Positions 18,523 to 29,898 of a stretch of DNA of 64,000 nucleotides are shown one piece after another; positions within the stretch are counted from its first letter, which is position 1; each line of letters opens with the position of its first letter. The notes under the pieces are model-generated. The model was not told where the DNA came from and did not search any database. It worked only from the letters and a program-made list of their open reading frames with translations. This stretch comes from Eudorina sp. 2006-703-Eu-15 (lineage: Eukaryota; Chlorophyta; Chlorophyceae; Chlamydomonadales; Volvocaceae). The stretch is taken from contig BDSI01000047.1 in the NCBI GenBank assembly GCA_003117195.1, positions 124,001 to 188,000 on the forward strand. Direction: 5' to 3'. A program made the position numbers and the translations under genes.

Positions 18523-18807
18523 ATGAGGAGTTCGGCCAAAAAAGTCAAGAAGGAAGCAGCTTTGTTGTGCATGGATGACGGCACAGCAATTCTGTGGCGC
18601 GGTCAACTGACAGCTGGTGGTCGCTTCAGTTGGGTTAACAGCTCTACACCCAGACGTGTGAAGCTAGGTAGCAGCTTAACACTTCAGCAGTATATATCAG
18701 CCGGAAGTTCCCCAGAATCCCCATCCGTGGAATGCCTTTGTCCGGCGCAGTATGATCAGCATGGCAAGCCTGGTGTGCATGACAGCAGCTGGACTATAAC
18801 TCTATAA
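18523..18807 (+). CDS. Hypothetical 94-residue ORF, unknown
   Basis: The ATG at 18523 opens a frame starting MRSSAKKVKKEAALLCMDD, then TAILWRGQLTAGGRFSWV and a Ser/Pro-rich end. Composition is protein-like and not a shadow of another gene. No family is recognised and no splice partners are evident. It may be a fragment of a mobile element, given the TRIM-like insertion 200 bp to the right. Confidence 0.25.
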   Translation: MRSSAKKVKKEAALLCMDDGTAILWRGQLTAGGRFSWVNSSTPRRVKLGSSLTLQQYISAGSSPESPSVECLCPAQYDQHGKPGVHDSSWTITL

Positions 18808-18999
18808 CTTGCTGGAACCTGCGCCGCGCCGAGCTTGGCGCCTCTTGGCGCTGCACCAAAATCTGCAAGGATGTAATTCTAAGTGATGGAGAGGGAGTGG
18901 GCACCGAGAAGCGTGAGGTCATACTATTGCACTTGCCGCTCTTGGATCCCGGCATCGTACCGTAGTACAATAAAATGTCTTCAACCGATGCATAGCTCC

Positions 19000-19403
19000 T
19001 GTAGCGTTTGGTGACAAAGGCTACTCGAGATGTTGTGCGGGCTCTTTGATATTTACTTATACTGTGTACGTACGGTTGTTACATTTCCCCCCCCCCTCTG
19101 ATGGGGACGTCCTCGGCCCTTCGCTGCGTCCTCGCAGTGCGCACAACTCCACTCTAAGGCAAGGGTGGTGAAAGGCAGAGTGGAGTTGTGCGCACTGCCT
19201 CTAGCCTCTTTGTGCAGAGTTTTTTAGAGTGGAAACCAATATCACCAGTCAGAAGCGAACTCACGACCCACCGGATCGTGCGGGACGAGACTTGGTCTCG
19301 ATACCAATGTAGCGTTTGGTGACAAAGGCTACTCGAGATGTTGTATGGGCTCGCTCTTTGATATTTACTTATACTGTGTACGCTATGCCGTACGGTTGTT
19401 ACA
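19000..19403 (-). mobile_element. TRIM-like mini LTR retrotransposon, 404 bp, non-coding
   Basis: Two direct repeats, 19000-19083 (84 bp) and 19308-19403 (96 bp), each run TGTAGCG...GTTGTTACA, with TG/CA LTR ends. They differ by two small indels and two adjacent substitutions. On the minus strand the 5' LTR is 19403-19308. Directly inside it is TTGGTATCGAGACC, like the primer-binding site TGGTATC(A) for initiator methionine tRNA. Directly before the 3' LTR is a polypurine tract of ten G followed by AAA (complement of 19084-19096). A 5-bp target duplication GCTCC flanks the element (18995-18999 and 19404-19408). The 224-bp interior codes for nothing, so it must be moved in trans. Confidence 0.85.
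19134..19198. repeat. Perfect 22-bp inverted repeat inside the mini LTR element
   Basis: Arms 19134-19155 and 19177-19198 are exact reverse complements with a 21-nt loop. It lies near the 3' end of the element's interior. It may act as an RNA dimerisation or packaging structure, but that is inference. Confidence 0.9.
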
Positions 19404-19408
19404 GCTCC

Positions 19409-20142
19409 TGTAATTGTCATTACAAACCTGAACGCCGCGAATGCAATTTCTGTACAAGCGCTTCGGCTATCCAAAGTCGTGCTTCAGCAAACCGATAGCC
19501 GGCGACGTTTCCCCCGGTGGGGGGAATCCTGTAGTCGAGGGGAGGAATCCTGTAGTCGGTCCCGGGAATCCGATAAAAGGAAACCGCGTATCCGTAACAA
19601 GATAGCAGGTATCCAAATCCAAAACATTAATAAGTAGGTATCGGGTATTCCGTGACACCACACTTCCGGGAATTCGACCCCGTACCCTCAGTTACGCAGG
19701 GTTACGCCGTATTAATCGTGGGCACGGGCAGCTGTCACCGGTCACTGACGAACCCCCGCTATGCTGTAACTGTCGCAGGATGCAATGCACCCGTCGTGTA
19801 GACAATATGTCGCTGCTCGCTTTTTGGTTCGACTAAGAGCAAGACTGTTCCAACGAAAGGGTGGACGCCAGGCACGGCGATAAGGCACGCACTTTTACAT
19901 GGACACGAAGATGCTGCTATTCAATCATTCCTCCGGATAGGCACATGTCATCATGTCATTAGTGGGGTAAGGTAGCACGTAGCAGGTTCGGCGGTACGAT
20001 CCGCTCCGAATCCGCGCGAGCCTTTGAAGACAGTAATACAGCGCCGCCTATATGTCTACATACTCTTATGAGTAGCATTTTACTGGTCTGATCTTCATGG
20101 CTTAGCTCCAGTCGCGTCGCCTTCATACCGGTACCGTTTCTC
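19409..20142. other. Spacer upstream of CK2 alpha
   Basis: No coding exon recognised. A short duplicated block AATCCTGTAGTCG occurs at about 19527-19560. It presumably holds the CK2 alpha promoter; no clear TATA box was identified. Confidence 0.4.
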
Positions 20143-22311
20143 ATGGCCCCTCCAAAACGCTATCCTAAGTCCAATAGGCGCAAGGACGGACTTCGGCTTG
20201 TAGCTAGGGAGCATGCTACTGTGCTGCTATGCAAACCGGCTGCGTATTATGATGACACTCTCAACGTTAGTTGGGGCACCCAGGATCAGTATGAGGTGAT
20301 TCGACAGCTTGGAAAAGGTAAATATGGAGAGGTTTACGAGGGCATTAACCTGCGACTCGGAAGTAAGGACAAGGACCGGATATGCGTCATAAAAGTTATG
20401 CGTCCGGTCAAGGAGCACCGCCTGCGCCGGGAGGTGAAGATTCTGCAGCATGTTTCGGGTGGACCAAATATTGTGCGTTTGCTGGACGTCGTTCGGGATC
20501 CGGAGACGAAGACGCCCAGCTTCGTGTTCGACTTCGTTGACGCAATGCCGTTCAAGGAGCTTCAAGCGGCCGTAACTGACCTGGACGTGCGCTATTACAT
20601 CTTCCAACTTCTTATCGCTCTGGATTACTGCCATTCTCGCGGTATTATGCACCGAGACGTCAAGGTGCGGGCGCGTGAAGCGGGAAACCCGGGGAAAGTC
20701 CGGTGCCTTGCCATGGCAGGTTCGGCGCCTTTCCCGCCAACCCAAACACCTGTAACGACTTTTCGGTCGTCCACACCTCAGTAGGGTTGCGAGGGTTGTA
20801 CCGTGAAGTGATGCAACCACTGGGCAAGAGGGGCCTCCCCTTGACTTGTCCGTCCTCGCGCACATAACCAAGCTCCAACCCATATTTACTCCATCGCAGC
20901 CTGGCAACGTTCTGATCGACCACGGCAAGCGCGAGCTGAAGCTCATCGACTGGGGCCTGGCCGACTTCTACCAGCCCGGCAAGGAGTACCCGGTCCGTGT
21001 GGCGACGCGGTTCTACAAGGGCCCGGAGCTGCTCGTGGACATCAAGGACTACACCTACTCGCTGGACTTGTGGGGTGTGGGCTGCATGATGGCGGCGCTG
21101 GTGTTCAAGAAGCCGGTGTTCTTCCGCGGAGAGGACGAGTTTGACCAGCTGGTCAAGGTTGTGCGCGTGCTGGGCACGGACGGGCTGTACGAGTACTGCG
21201 ACAAGTACGGCGTGGAGCTGGACCCGCGACTGGCGCAGCTATGCGGCTACAGGTGCGCCGTGCCGTCGCTCGCAAGGCGTGGCCGGGTGGGATGGGGGGC
21301 AAGGGAAAAGCAAGCACGGAAGACGATTTGGATTGGGACGTCGCGAAAGTGTACTCGTGGGCATGGCAGGTACCGGAAGATTTGGCCGCCACGGACACGA
21401 TGTCGCATGCTCCACGTTGTTGCATGTTATCCGGGGCCCCCTTTAACCCGTTCCGGCACCCGGCCGCTTCTCTTGATCGGCAGGGCGCGCGTGCCCTGGC
21501 GCAAATTCGTCAATTCTGATAACGTGCACCTGACCTCGCCGGAGGCCTTCGACCTGATGGACCGGCTGCTGAAGTACGACCATCACGATCGGCTGACGTG
21601 TCAGGAGGCGCTCCAGGTAGGGAGCTCGGGCAGGCTGAGGGACAGCACGTGCAGCGTGGAATTGGGGCGAAGAACGCTGGTTGGTGCTCGATGGGGCAAA
21701 GGTAACAAAATGTCACTCGCAACGACAGTCTTATGCCCTATAGAGCAAAGGGTTGCTTGCAGAGCGTTAGGGGGGATGCACTTGTAGAGGCGCAGCCCCG
21801 CACGCGTTCCGCGTGATGACGGATTTGGGTTACGAAGGGGATAAGCTCGCAGCAAATAACCGAATGAGACTGATATCCATGTGGGTTTCTTGTCGTCTGG
21901 TGCGGATGATGGGGGATATTCGCGTGCGGCGGAACCACCACAGTTGCGCAGTCCCGAGAGCTCGGAATGCCATCGCAAGCGTTGACGTCGCTCTTGCGCC
22001 CAGCCTACGCTCTTAACGCGACCCGGTTCCCATGCCCGCACCGACAGCACGCCTACTTCGACCCGGTGCGGGAGGGGCTGCCCGGCTTCAAGCCGCTGCC
22101 CGAGCCAATGGCCCAGATGCTGGCGTCCATGGAGGCCCGGCGACGGCAGCAGCAGCAGCAGGACCCGGGGGCGGGTGGCAGCGGGTCCGCTGGGAACGGC
22201 GGCGCGAGCGGCAGCGGTGTGGGCGCCAGCGGCAGCAGCAACGGGCCGCCGCGGGAGTCGGTCGCGCCGACGCCGCACACAGCGCCTCAGGAGGCCATGG
22301 CCGTGGCGTGA
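20143..22311 (+). CDS. CKA: Casein kinase 2 alpha catalytic subunit, divergent
   Basis: Four phase-consistent exons, 20143-20664, 20900-21252, 21484-21616 and 22048-22311, give 423 residues. CK2 hallmarks: Gly loop LGKGKYGEV (about 56-64), ATP lysine in CVIKV (K84), alpha-C glutamate in RREVKIL (E97), HRDVKPGNV (D172) and the CK2-specific DWG (DWGLADFY, D191) instead of DFG. These are followed by [16 protein letters not shown] and the C-lobe block WRKFVNSDN...[11 protein letters not shown]. Differences from canonical CK2 alpha: the basic KKKK cluster after KPV reads KEHR, there is a 5-residue insertion in the beta2-beta3 loop, and the N-terminal tail is not the usual RVYADVN...REYWDYE. The last 70 residues are Gln/Gly/Ser-rich. 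It may be a paralogue rather than the main CK2 alpha. Family assignment is firm. Confidence 0.92.
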
Positions 22312-24989
22312 GTTGCGGTCGGATGCTGGAGGCTGCAACGCTTGGTGCGCTAACGGGGACCAGCTGATTACTGCGTCACAGTGGACCAGCTTGCTCAGTT
22401 GGCCGCACATGGTGTCACTGACCTGGATGGGTGGGCTCCAGGCGTGTGGGCCAACCGCTGTCGCGGCCGACAGCTTCACCGGAGGGGTGGGCGCCAGCTC
22501 CCGCAACAACAGCCCCGGCCACCGGTGGGGACCCGTGCTGCGTGTGGACCCGACAGCAGTCGACACCTGCAGCCCTGTTAATGCATGAGGCGATGATGCG
22601 TGGGAACACACGGTTGCAGGGCTGCAAGTTGCACGGGCCGGCCGTCAGGGATGCCCCAGGAAAGTGTGGTTGTGGGGGGCAGACGAACGTGCGAGGGCGC
22701 ATGTACCATAACATGTTGTGGGGGTAGTGCCTGTTTCGGGGGTAGCACGCACGGTTCTGCCGTGCCTGGGCCTTATGAGGGTTCGCGGAAGCAAGGAGCA
22801 GTTGCCATCGCGCGTCGCCGACTCTTCACAATTAATCCGGTTGGTCCCGGGGTTTGTCGAAGAAGATCACTAATACCACTTGGAACCGGGCGTTATGCGC
22901 GGGTCGCATCCTTATGTGTGTCGTGCTGCCTCTGCCGGGTCGATTAACCCGAGATGTAGCACAGATGACCCGGCGGTTGCGGTTCGGGGCTTCCGTCCGC
23001 TATTCAGTCCTGTCTTCCCGATCCCGTCTGGGGCATCTAGGTTTGTTGGCGTTGGCCTGTCATGTCCAACTAAATCGGGTGGCACGGATGTGCGACCTGG
23101 GATTTGCCACCTGTGAGGTGCTGGACCTCGGTTTGCACATCGTCCGCCGGGCGGTTCTACTCCTGCGGCTGATCAGTGGGGCCAAACGTTATAAGGTTGG
23201 AGCCAGTTGACTGGATGCGCGCCGCCGTGGGCCTCCTCCCCTCCAGGCGGGGCCGCTGCGGTTGATAGCTGCTGCTGCGAGCTGTTTGGTGGTGGTGGCG
23301 TCGTGGCGGATGCCTGCCGCGGAAAGCAGCCGCACCGGCGCAGTCGCAGGGCGCAAGAAACGCAACTGCGGCACGGCGGTGCCTGTGTGGTTGCCGTGTT
23401 GTACTTTACAACTGGAACTGAACGTCAGCGTGTGCATCATGAGACCAGACGCATTGGGAAGCGATTAAGTATGTTTGTGTCAATATGCCTGTGCAAGCCT
23501 TGTGCGGTGTCTCCGCCAGCTGTTGGCCAGCTCGGCAGGAGACGGTACGATTTCTGTCATTTGACGGCATCACTTGACTGGTGGGGCGCACGTTATGGTT
23601 TGTCTGTCTTTCGCTGCCGCCAACTGTGGGCTGCTGTAGGCTGTCGGGCCCCGGCCACCAGTTTGAAATGACGTATACCAACACCGCCCGGCATTCGACT
23701 GCCACCAGGCCTGGAAAGCCCACTCAGGTTCGCTACAGCCCGAAGGGATGGGGCCCCGAGCCGGCAGACTGGTTTCCTGCTGTGCCGTCGGCCCATCGGG
23801 CCCGAGGCGGTTGCTGTCGGGCATGTGCCAGACCAAGTTGACACATGCCAAACCATTGGCTTGTGCAGGGTTCATGGCGGGGCCGCGGTGTGCAACAGGC
23901 GTGGGGTTCTGAGGGCTGATGTGTTAAAGAGTCCTGGAGGTGCCTCCCTGGCCCTTGCGCTGTGGGGGAGTCAGGGCGGGCTGAGGTGGGCGGGGGAGCA
24001 GCGGGATCACCGAGTGGGGAACTCGGGGCTAGGGGCCAGCCGTGAGAGCGATTCCCGCCGCGTGCCTGAGTTTCAAGCGGCGTCGGCGGCGCTGCCCCGC
24101 GCCAGCGCGTTGGACCGCTGGGTGTGTGCGATGTCTTGCGAGCATCGGAGCCTGGCCGTTCTCCCCTGGAGCTGAAGGGAGAGCGCACCAGCCGCAACCG
24201 CCAGGTTGCCGCGTTGTAATAAGTTTCCAGCCACGCGCACTGCGGCTGTGAAACGAGACACACTGATGTTGGTTATGAATGAGGCTCTGCTTTGCTCAGC
24301 ATTTTGCCGACGGCCGGTTTATTTGCCCGCGCGCCGTGTCGGCCTGGGCGGTTGTACAGCTTCTGGGAGCCAGGCGTGTACCGTACCGCGCCCCTGCCGC
24401 CGCGCGGCCGTGCAGCGCGGGCAAAAGCAAGAGGCGCGGCACATTCATTCTCTGCAACAAGTCTCGTGTGTGTGTTGTTGCTGGTGGTGGGTTGCTTTTC
24501 CTTCCCGAGGGTTTCCTCCGATGATGTTAACGAGTAATACCATGATGAAGATGAGACCCGCCGGGCGCTTGTGCTGCGATGTTGCTGCGTCGCAACGACG
24601 CCGATTGACATTACGTATGAGAGCAGCCGCGGACCTATTCCGACTTGCATCGTGTCTTCCGAGTCTCGGAGCACTATTGGGGACGAGTGCAGCGGGGCAC
24701 GCTTGCGATGTGGTCCGACTGCGGCACGCTGTCCACACGGCCCACCGGACAGGCTATTTATACCTGGTAGCCTGTGCTGCGGAGGCAAGGGGGGTCTGAG
24801 CGGCTTTCTGTTTTACAGCGGCAAAGCCCTCGGTTGCTGCCACGCGGATGCGGCCTCATGTCTCTCTAGCCTAAGGCTTCAATTTCTTGAATGTCTTACG
24901 AATGTCTTACTGTAAAGGAGATGCATTACGGCACGGCGCCAGAATTTATAGCAGCTTCCGATACCGAGCATAAAGACCCTTGGTCCCCA
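22312..24989 (+). other. Probable CK2 alpha 3' UTR, convergent with the next gene
   Basis: No coding exon is supported on either strand. TGTAA signals on plus lie at about 24215 and at 24911-24915. A minus-strand TGTAA (complement of 24813-24817) fits the 3' end of the methyltransferase gene. If the distal plus signal is used, the two transcripts overlap by about 100 bases. Confidence 0.4.
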
Positions 24990-27900
24990 TCATTCGCACA
25001 CAAACCTATACGGCAGGCCGTACGGCATGCAGCACTCTTTCAGCGCAGCTCGGAATGCCGGCGCCAGTCCCGCGCAAGCCGCACAACCCATCTGGGAAGC
25101 CGCAGCGCCGGCGCCCTCTCGGCGGCGCTGCTGCGCCGCCACATCGCCTCCCCCGTCGCTGTTCCCGTAGCCACCTCCCGGCTTGCTCCCCGCCCTGCGG
25201 CTGCCAGCGTCGTCACCCAACGCCTGCTCTGCTGTTGAGGCCTGGCCCCCCACGCCAGCCCCACGGCCCTTGCCTGACCCCTCATCCGTAACACCACCCC
25301 CACCAGCGTCCCGCCACTTCCGAACTGCGTCCGCATCCGCATGTGCACGGCCTCCTGCGTCTGCGCTAGCGCCGGCACCGCATGCCGTACAACCACCGCG
25401 CTTGTACGGCAGCAGCATGAAGACAACTAGGGCGGAGCGCCCCAGGGTGACCTCCGCCCCCAGCAAGCGGGGACAGCAGCGCCCAACTTGCGGCGCTCCT
25501 GTGTCGTCGTCGTCGTCGCCGTTGTCGTCGTCACCGTCACCGTCGCTGTCACAGCCGCTGCCGTTACCCCCATTGCGCCCGTCGGGGTGCCCCGTGGAAG
25601 CAACACCACCTTCCCACAGCTTCTGCATCACCAGCTGCCGTACACGCGATTGCATCGCCCGCAGCTCCGCTACGGCCCGCGTAGGCAGCTTCAGCGCCAC
25701 CATCCCTGCCGCGCCGCCCGCCAGCAGTTCCGAAACCATGTACGATAGCGGCTTGCAACCAAGCATGAACGCGTTGTCGCCGTACACCATGCTCGCCTTC
25801 ACTGCGGCACTTCCCGGGGGCTGCGGAGGCGAAGCGGTCGGGGGCTGCTGCAGCCCTGTCGGGCAGCCACCTGCAGCCCCGCTGACTGGGGGCCGTACGG
25901 CGCGGGTCGCGCTTCCGTACTGGGGTCCGCCCCAGGGAGGGTCCATGAACACAATGTCCTGTTGTAGCGATTCCATCAGCCCGGTGTAGTCCCCACACAG
26001 TACCTCCAAAGAGCCCAGAAGACCGCGACCTCCAACGCCCCCGGGCGCCGCCGCCGGCGGCTGCTGCTGCGGCGGCGGCGCAGCCGCCACATCGGATTCA
26101 GCGGGACTGCCCGCGGGGCTGCCCGCGGAAGCTGCGGCCGGAGGCCCGGATGAGCCGGCTGTGCCGCACGGCGGGGCGGCGCCGCAGGGCGCAGCGCCGT
26201 CGCGAAACGCCTCCCACACCCGCACCAGCGCCGCGTTGTGCCTGCGGTGGGGACAGCGCGCAAAGCTCGACGTGCCAAACGAGAAGGGATGAGGACGGGC
26301 AGGTGTTTGATGGCAGACGACAACAGGCCGTCGTCGGCGGGCAGCTGGCTCGTACAACAGGACGGCGCGGCGCCGCCCTCAACGGGCCCCGCGGGGCACC
26401 ACCTTCAAAGGGACAGAGCCGTCTGCGGTCAAAGCCAGTAACTGCCGGGACATTGGCAGCCCGATGTCACCCGGGTGCATCAACTTCACAGTACACTGAT
26501 GACAAACGCAATGCACGCATTCATACCTATCACCACATTACAGTAGGTGTCTTAATGCCCTGATGGCCACCACACCCATACCGTACCTGAGATCGTCAGC
26601 ACGATCCGGATCCAGCTCCACCGCCACCACTCGTCGAAACCGCCGAGCAAAGGACAGCGCGTTGCCACCGCAGCAAGCCGTTGCGTCAGTGACGGTCAGC
26701 GGCAGCAGCGGCCCTGCAGGCGGCGGCGGCGCCGCCGCCGCCGCCGCCGCGGGCGGCAGCATGAGCCGCTCCGCCAGGGTGCCCAGCAAGTCAGTCATTC
26801 GCGCGGCCGTGGCCTGGTCCGTGGCGGAGTAGGCGGCGGTGCTGTCCACGCGCAGCGCCGACCGTACGATGTACGGCAGGTACGGAAAAATGGTGTCGAG
26901 GCGGCCGCAGGAGTAGGAGACCGTCACCGACGCGCCGCCGAGGCGCTGCGATGGGTGCGGTAGGGCGGGGAAAGGCGCGCGGACGTAAGTGCGGAAGGGA
27001 ACCGTGCAGAAGGCAGTGCAAAAGGGAAAGGTGCTCATGAGGTGCGGTTGCGCATGAGGTGTTTGTGATCCCAACCGCTTGGATCCCCGGGGTCCCCTAT
27101 CTGTCTGGCCCCAACCGTGTCGGGACACCCCGGCCCGGCCCCAAAGAGGCCGTCGGGCCCCATGCAGGGCTGCCGAACCCCAAGGCCGGCTGAGGGCTGA
27201 CGCACCAGCTTTCCATCCAGCGCCGCCACGGCCGCCGCCGCCGCCTCGTCCGCTGCGGACCCCGCCAGCAGCACCCGGGCCCAGCCGTGGTGGCCCCCGT
27301 TACGGGTGCGGGGCACTTGGACTGCGCATTGGGCGGGATACCAACACCGGGTTAACCCGACCGGGCGGGGCATGACCAGCCAGTAGACAGTAAGAATGAG
27401 AGATGGTGACCAAGACAAAAGAGGGAAGCTGGGGCTGTAGAGCAGAGCAGGCGAAAAATGGTTGAGGAAGTCGGTCCCGCCGACATGTGGTTGTCCGGTG
27501 CAACGTCCACCCGGTGACTCATTCAGACCATGAGGTCCTCTCTCAAGTGGGAAGTGGCCCCGAAGATTGGGCGGGTGGGAGGTGGCTGAGGCAGGTCATG
27601 TCGGGGCAGGCCGGGTCGTGAGAACGAGAGCACGCAGCCGATCGCCATGCGCCGCGATGGACCGCCCAGGCCGTCAACCACCACCACGACCCCTGCCCTC
27701 CTTCCGCTCAGCTCCACCCCCATCCCCGCGCCACCCGGCACGCACAAGATGGCCCCCCTCCAGGATACGCACTTATGCACCTCAAAGCCCCTGATACCTC
27801 ACACGGCATCGCTCGCCATGGCATCTCCCGGGCTGCGCCCTCTGTCACCCCACCTCACCTCAGACCTCACCTCCTAGAAGGCAACCGAAGCGCGCGAAGG

Positions 27901-29404
27901 TGGCCGCCAGCTCTCCCTGCACCGCCGCCGCCCGCAGCCCCTCCCGGATGTCCCCCACCAGCAGCACCACACGGCCCGCCCCGCCGTGGTCAACACCGTC
28001 GTCATCGCCATCACCTTCACCACCACCACCATCACCATCGTCGCCGTCAACACCGCCATCACCCGAGACAGAGCGCTGGCCCTGTGGGGTCCTCAACTGA
28101 CCCTTCGCCGCCGCCGCGGTCGTCGTCGTCGCCGTCGCCGCAGCCAGCTGTTGCTGCAACGCCGGTGCTGGCAGTGTCGGCGGCTGCGCTTTCACCCAGG
28201 TCACGCGCGACGCCTCGCTCTGCGGCTGTAGCTGCTTGGGATGACCTGAATCGGCACCGGTCCGGCTCTCGCAGTAGCGGCTCTCCACCTCCCGCTGTAG
28301 CTCCTGCAGACTGTAGTGACCCCGGCCGCAGTAGCAGGGTCGGCCGAGCTGTAGCAGGTGCCGCAGATGCGACACGCAAGGTCGCTGGCCGCGGCTGGTC
28401 CCTCCACCGGTGCAGGCCAGCGCCGAGCCGCTGCCATCACCCTCTCCATCTCCGCTGCCCGAGAGCAATCCGCCGGCGAAAGCGGCCGTGACCGCGGCCG
28501 CGGCGGTGGCGGTGGCGGCAAGGTGCTCTCGGAGCGCAGCAACCGCGGCCTCGGTGGTGCCCCACGCCGCCAGAACGTCCGGCCACAAGTGCAGCTTACC
28601 ACACCAGCGGGAGCCAGTCCGCGACCCGGCAGGTGCCGCGCACGTCCCGGGTGCGGGTGCGGGTGTCGCCTCGGTGGCCAGGTCGGTCCCGAGTGAGGGG
28701 GCGTCACGCGCCCGCAGCACCGCCAGGCAAGCGGCCACCAGCGCGTCCGGGCCGAGGTTCCCCAGCCGCAGCCTGGCCCTGCCGGAGGCGCCGCCGCCAC
28801 GACTGTCGGACTCTACTGGCGGCTCAGCGGCGGCGCCGCCCGCATTCCAGGCGTCTGCTTGGTCTGCGGCCGCGGCACGGGCGGCTAGCGGCAGCAGATG
28901 CACTAGACTGGGGTGCAGAGCTAGGCTGAAGGTGGCGGAAGCTGCCTCCCGACGGCCCACCTCAACACGCAGGCCCACGCCGCGGTTCTCCCAGACGTGG
29001 TACTTGGCGCCCGGGGTCTGGCGGGGGCAGGCGTCCACCGCCGCCCGCAAGCCACCAGACGTGAGGACAGCCTGCGCTTCTGCACACCAGTGCAGAAGCG
29101 TATCCCTGCCGTTGTCGGAGGCGGCAACGCTGGTGGTGGTGCTCCCTTCGCCGGCGCCAGTTGGAGGGGCATCTGCGGCGACGGGCGGAGCGGCTTGTTC
29201 GCCTCTTCGGGCGCGCTTAGCGGCTGCGGAGCCTGACGGGATCACAGGTATGATGATGACGTCCACGGAGTCGGCCGTCTGGCGGTCTTGAGCGCTGCGG
29301 CAGGGCCGCCCCTCCAGGTGGCGCCAGCAGATGGCGTCGTGCACACGGACCGTCTCACCGGTGCTAGCAGTAAAGCATAGGCCACGAACCTCTTCGGTAG
29401 ACAT
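24990..29404 (-). CDS. RRM plus TGS1-like cap guanine-N2 methyltransferase-domain protein
   Basis: Minus-strand exons 29404-27871, 27321-27206, 26945-26587 and 26241-24990 are phase-consistent (1086 residues). The ATG at 29404 follows an in-frame stop at about 29498. Residues 1-475 are Ala-rich and of unknown function, with a Cys/His-rich patch (RPCYCGRGHYSLQEL). An RRM spans about 478-562: RNP2-like VVLLVGDI, RNP1-like GHHGWARVLLA and the last strand LGGASVTVSYS. The methyltransferase follows: motif I DATACCGGNALSFARRF, VVAVELDP, LRHNAALV, CGDYTGL and motif IV DPPWGGPQY (about 770). These are typical of trimethylguanosine synthase, which turns the m7G cap of snRNA/snoRNA into m2,2,7G. A Gly/Asp/Ala-rich tail includes acidic repeats. 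The family is likely; the RRM-methyltransferase arrangement is unusual to my knowledge, and the substrate is inferred. Confidence 0.75.
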
Positions 29405-29898
29405 CCTGATCACCCTTACGTAGGCCGGACGTCGTTCATGTCCCCTCTCATAGCACTCAAGCCGGCAATGCTGCTGCAACGGTCCAAATCCAGGTCAACG
29501 AAAGGCCATTGCAAGTTATCTAATGTTCAGCTTTACGGTGCTACTTACTTGAAGCAGGGGCCTTCCGTGCTGCAACATTTGGATGCACGACATGACGGAA
29601 TGAGTCACACCCCACGTAAAACTTTGAGAGAATACCAGCACAACTGCTTTAACTTAATTTTAAATATAGCAGTTCATTATATTGACATTCAGACATGCCA
29701 TGGCGAGCGGCAGTAGCCTGCTTCTCCTTGCGCGACGCACGCGCATATGGGTCATTCGCCCTTAATGTATGCGATTATAATAATATTGTGCAGTTCTACC
29801 TGTCCTCCTCATGGCTTTTGGGCTGAACGGGCCGGTCTAGCATCTTATTACCACAATGCCGAGGCCAACTCTCGTGACGGACGCTGCGTCCGTTTTCC
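29405..29898. other. Divergent intergenic region (methyltransferase / SFI1-like gene)
   Basis: It separates two head-to-head genes and contains AT-rich stretches at 29640-29700 and 29760-29790. A 17-bp inverted repeat (ACGGACG-CTG-CGTCCGT, 29877-29893) sits 5 bp before the putative ATG at 29899. No TATA box was assigned. Confidence 0.4.

Noticed and set aside
29405..29479. Methyltransferase start at TTG 29479
   Set aside because: TTG is not a normal nuclear start codon, and an in-frame stop lies just upstream. The ATG at 29404 is preferred.
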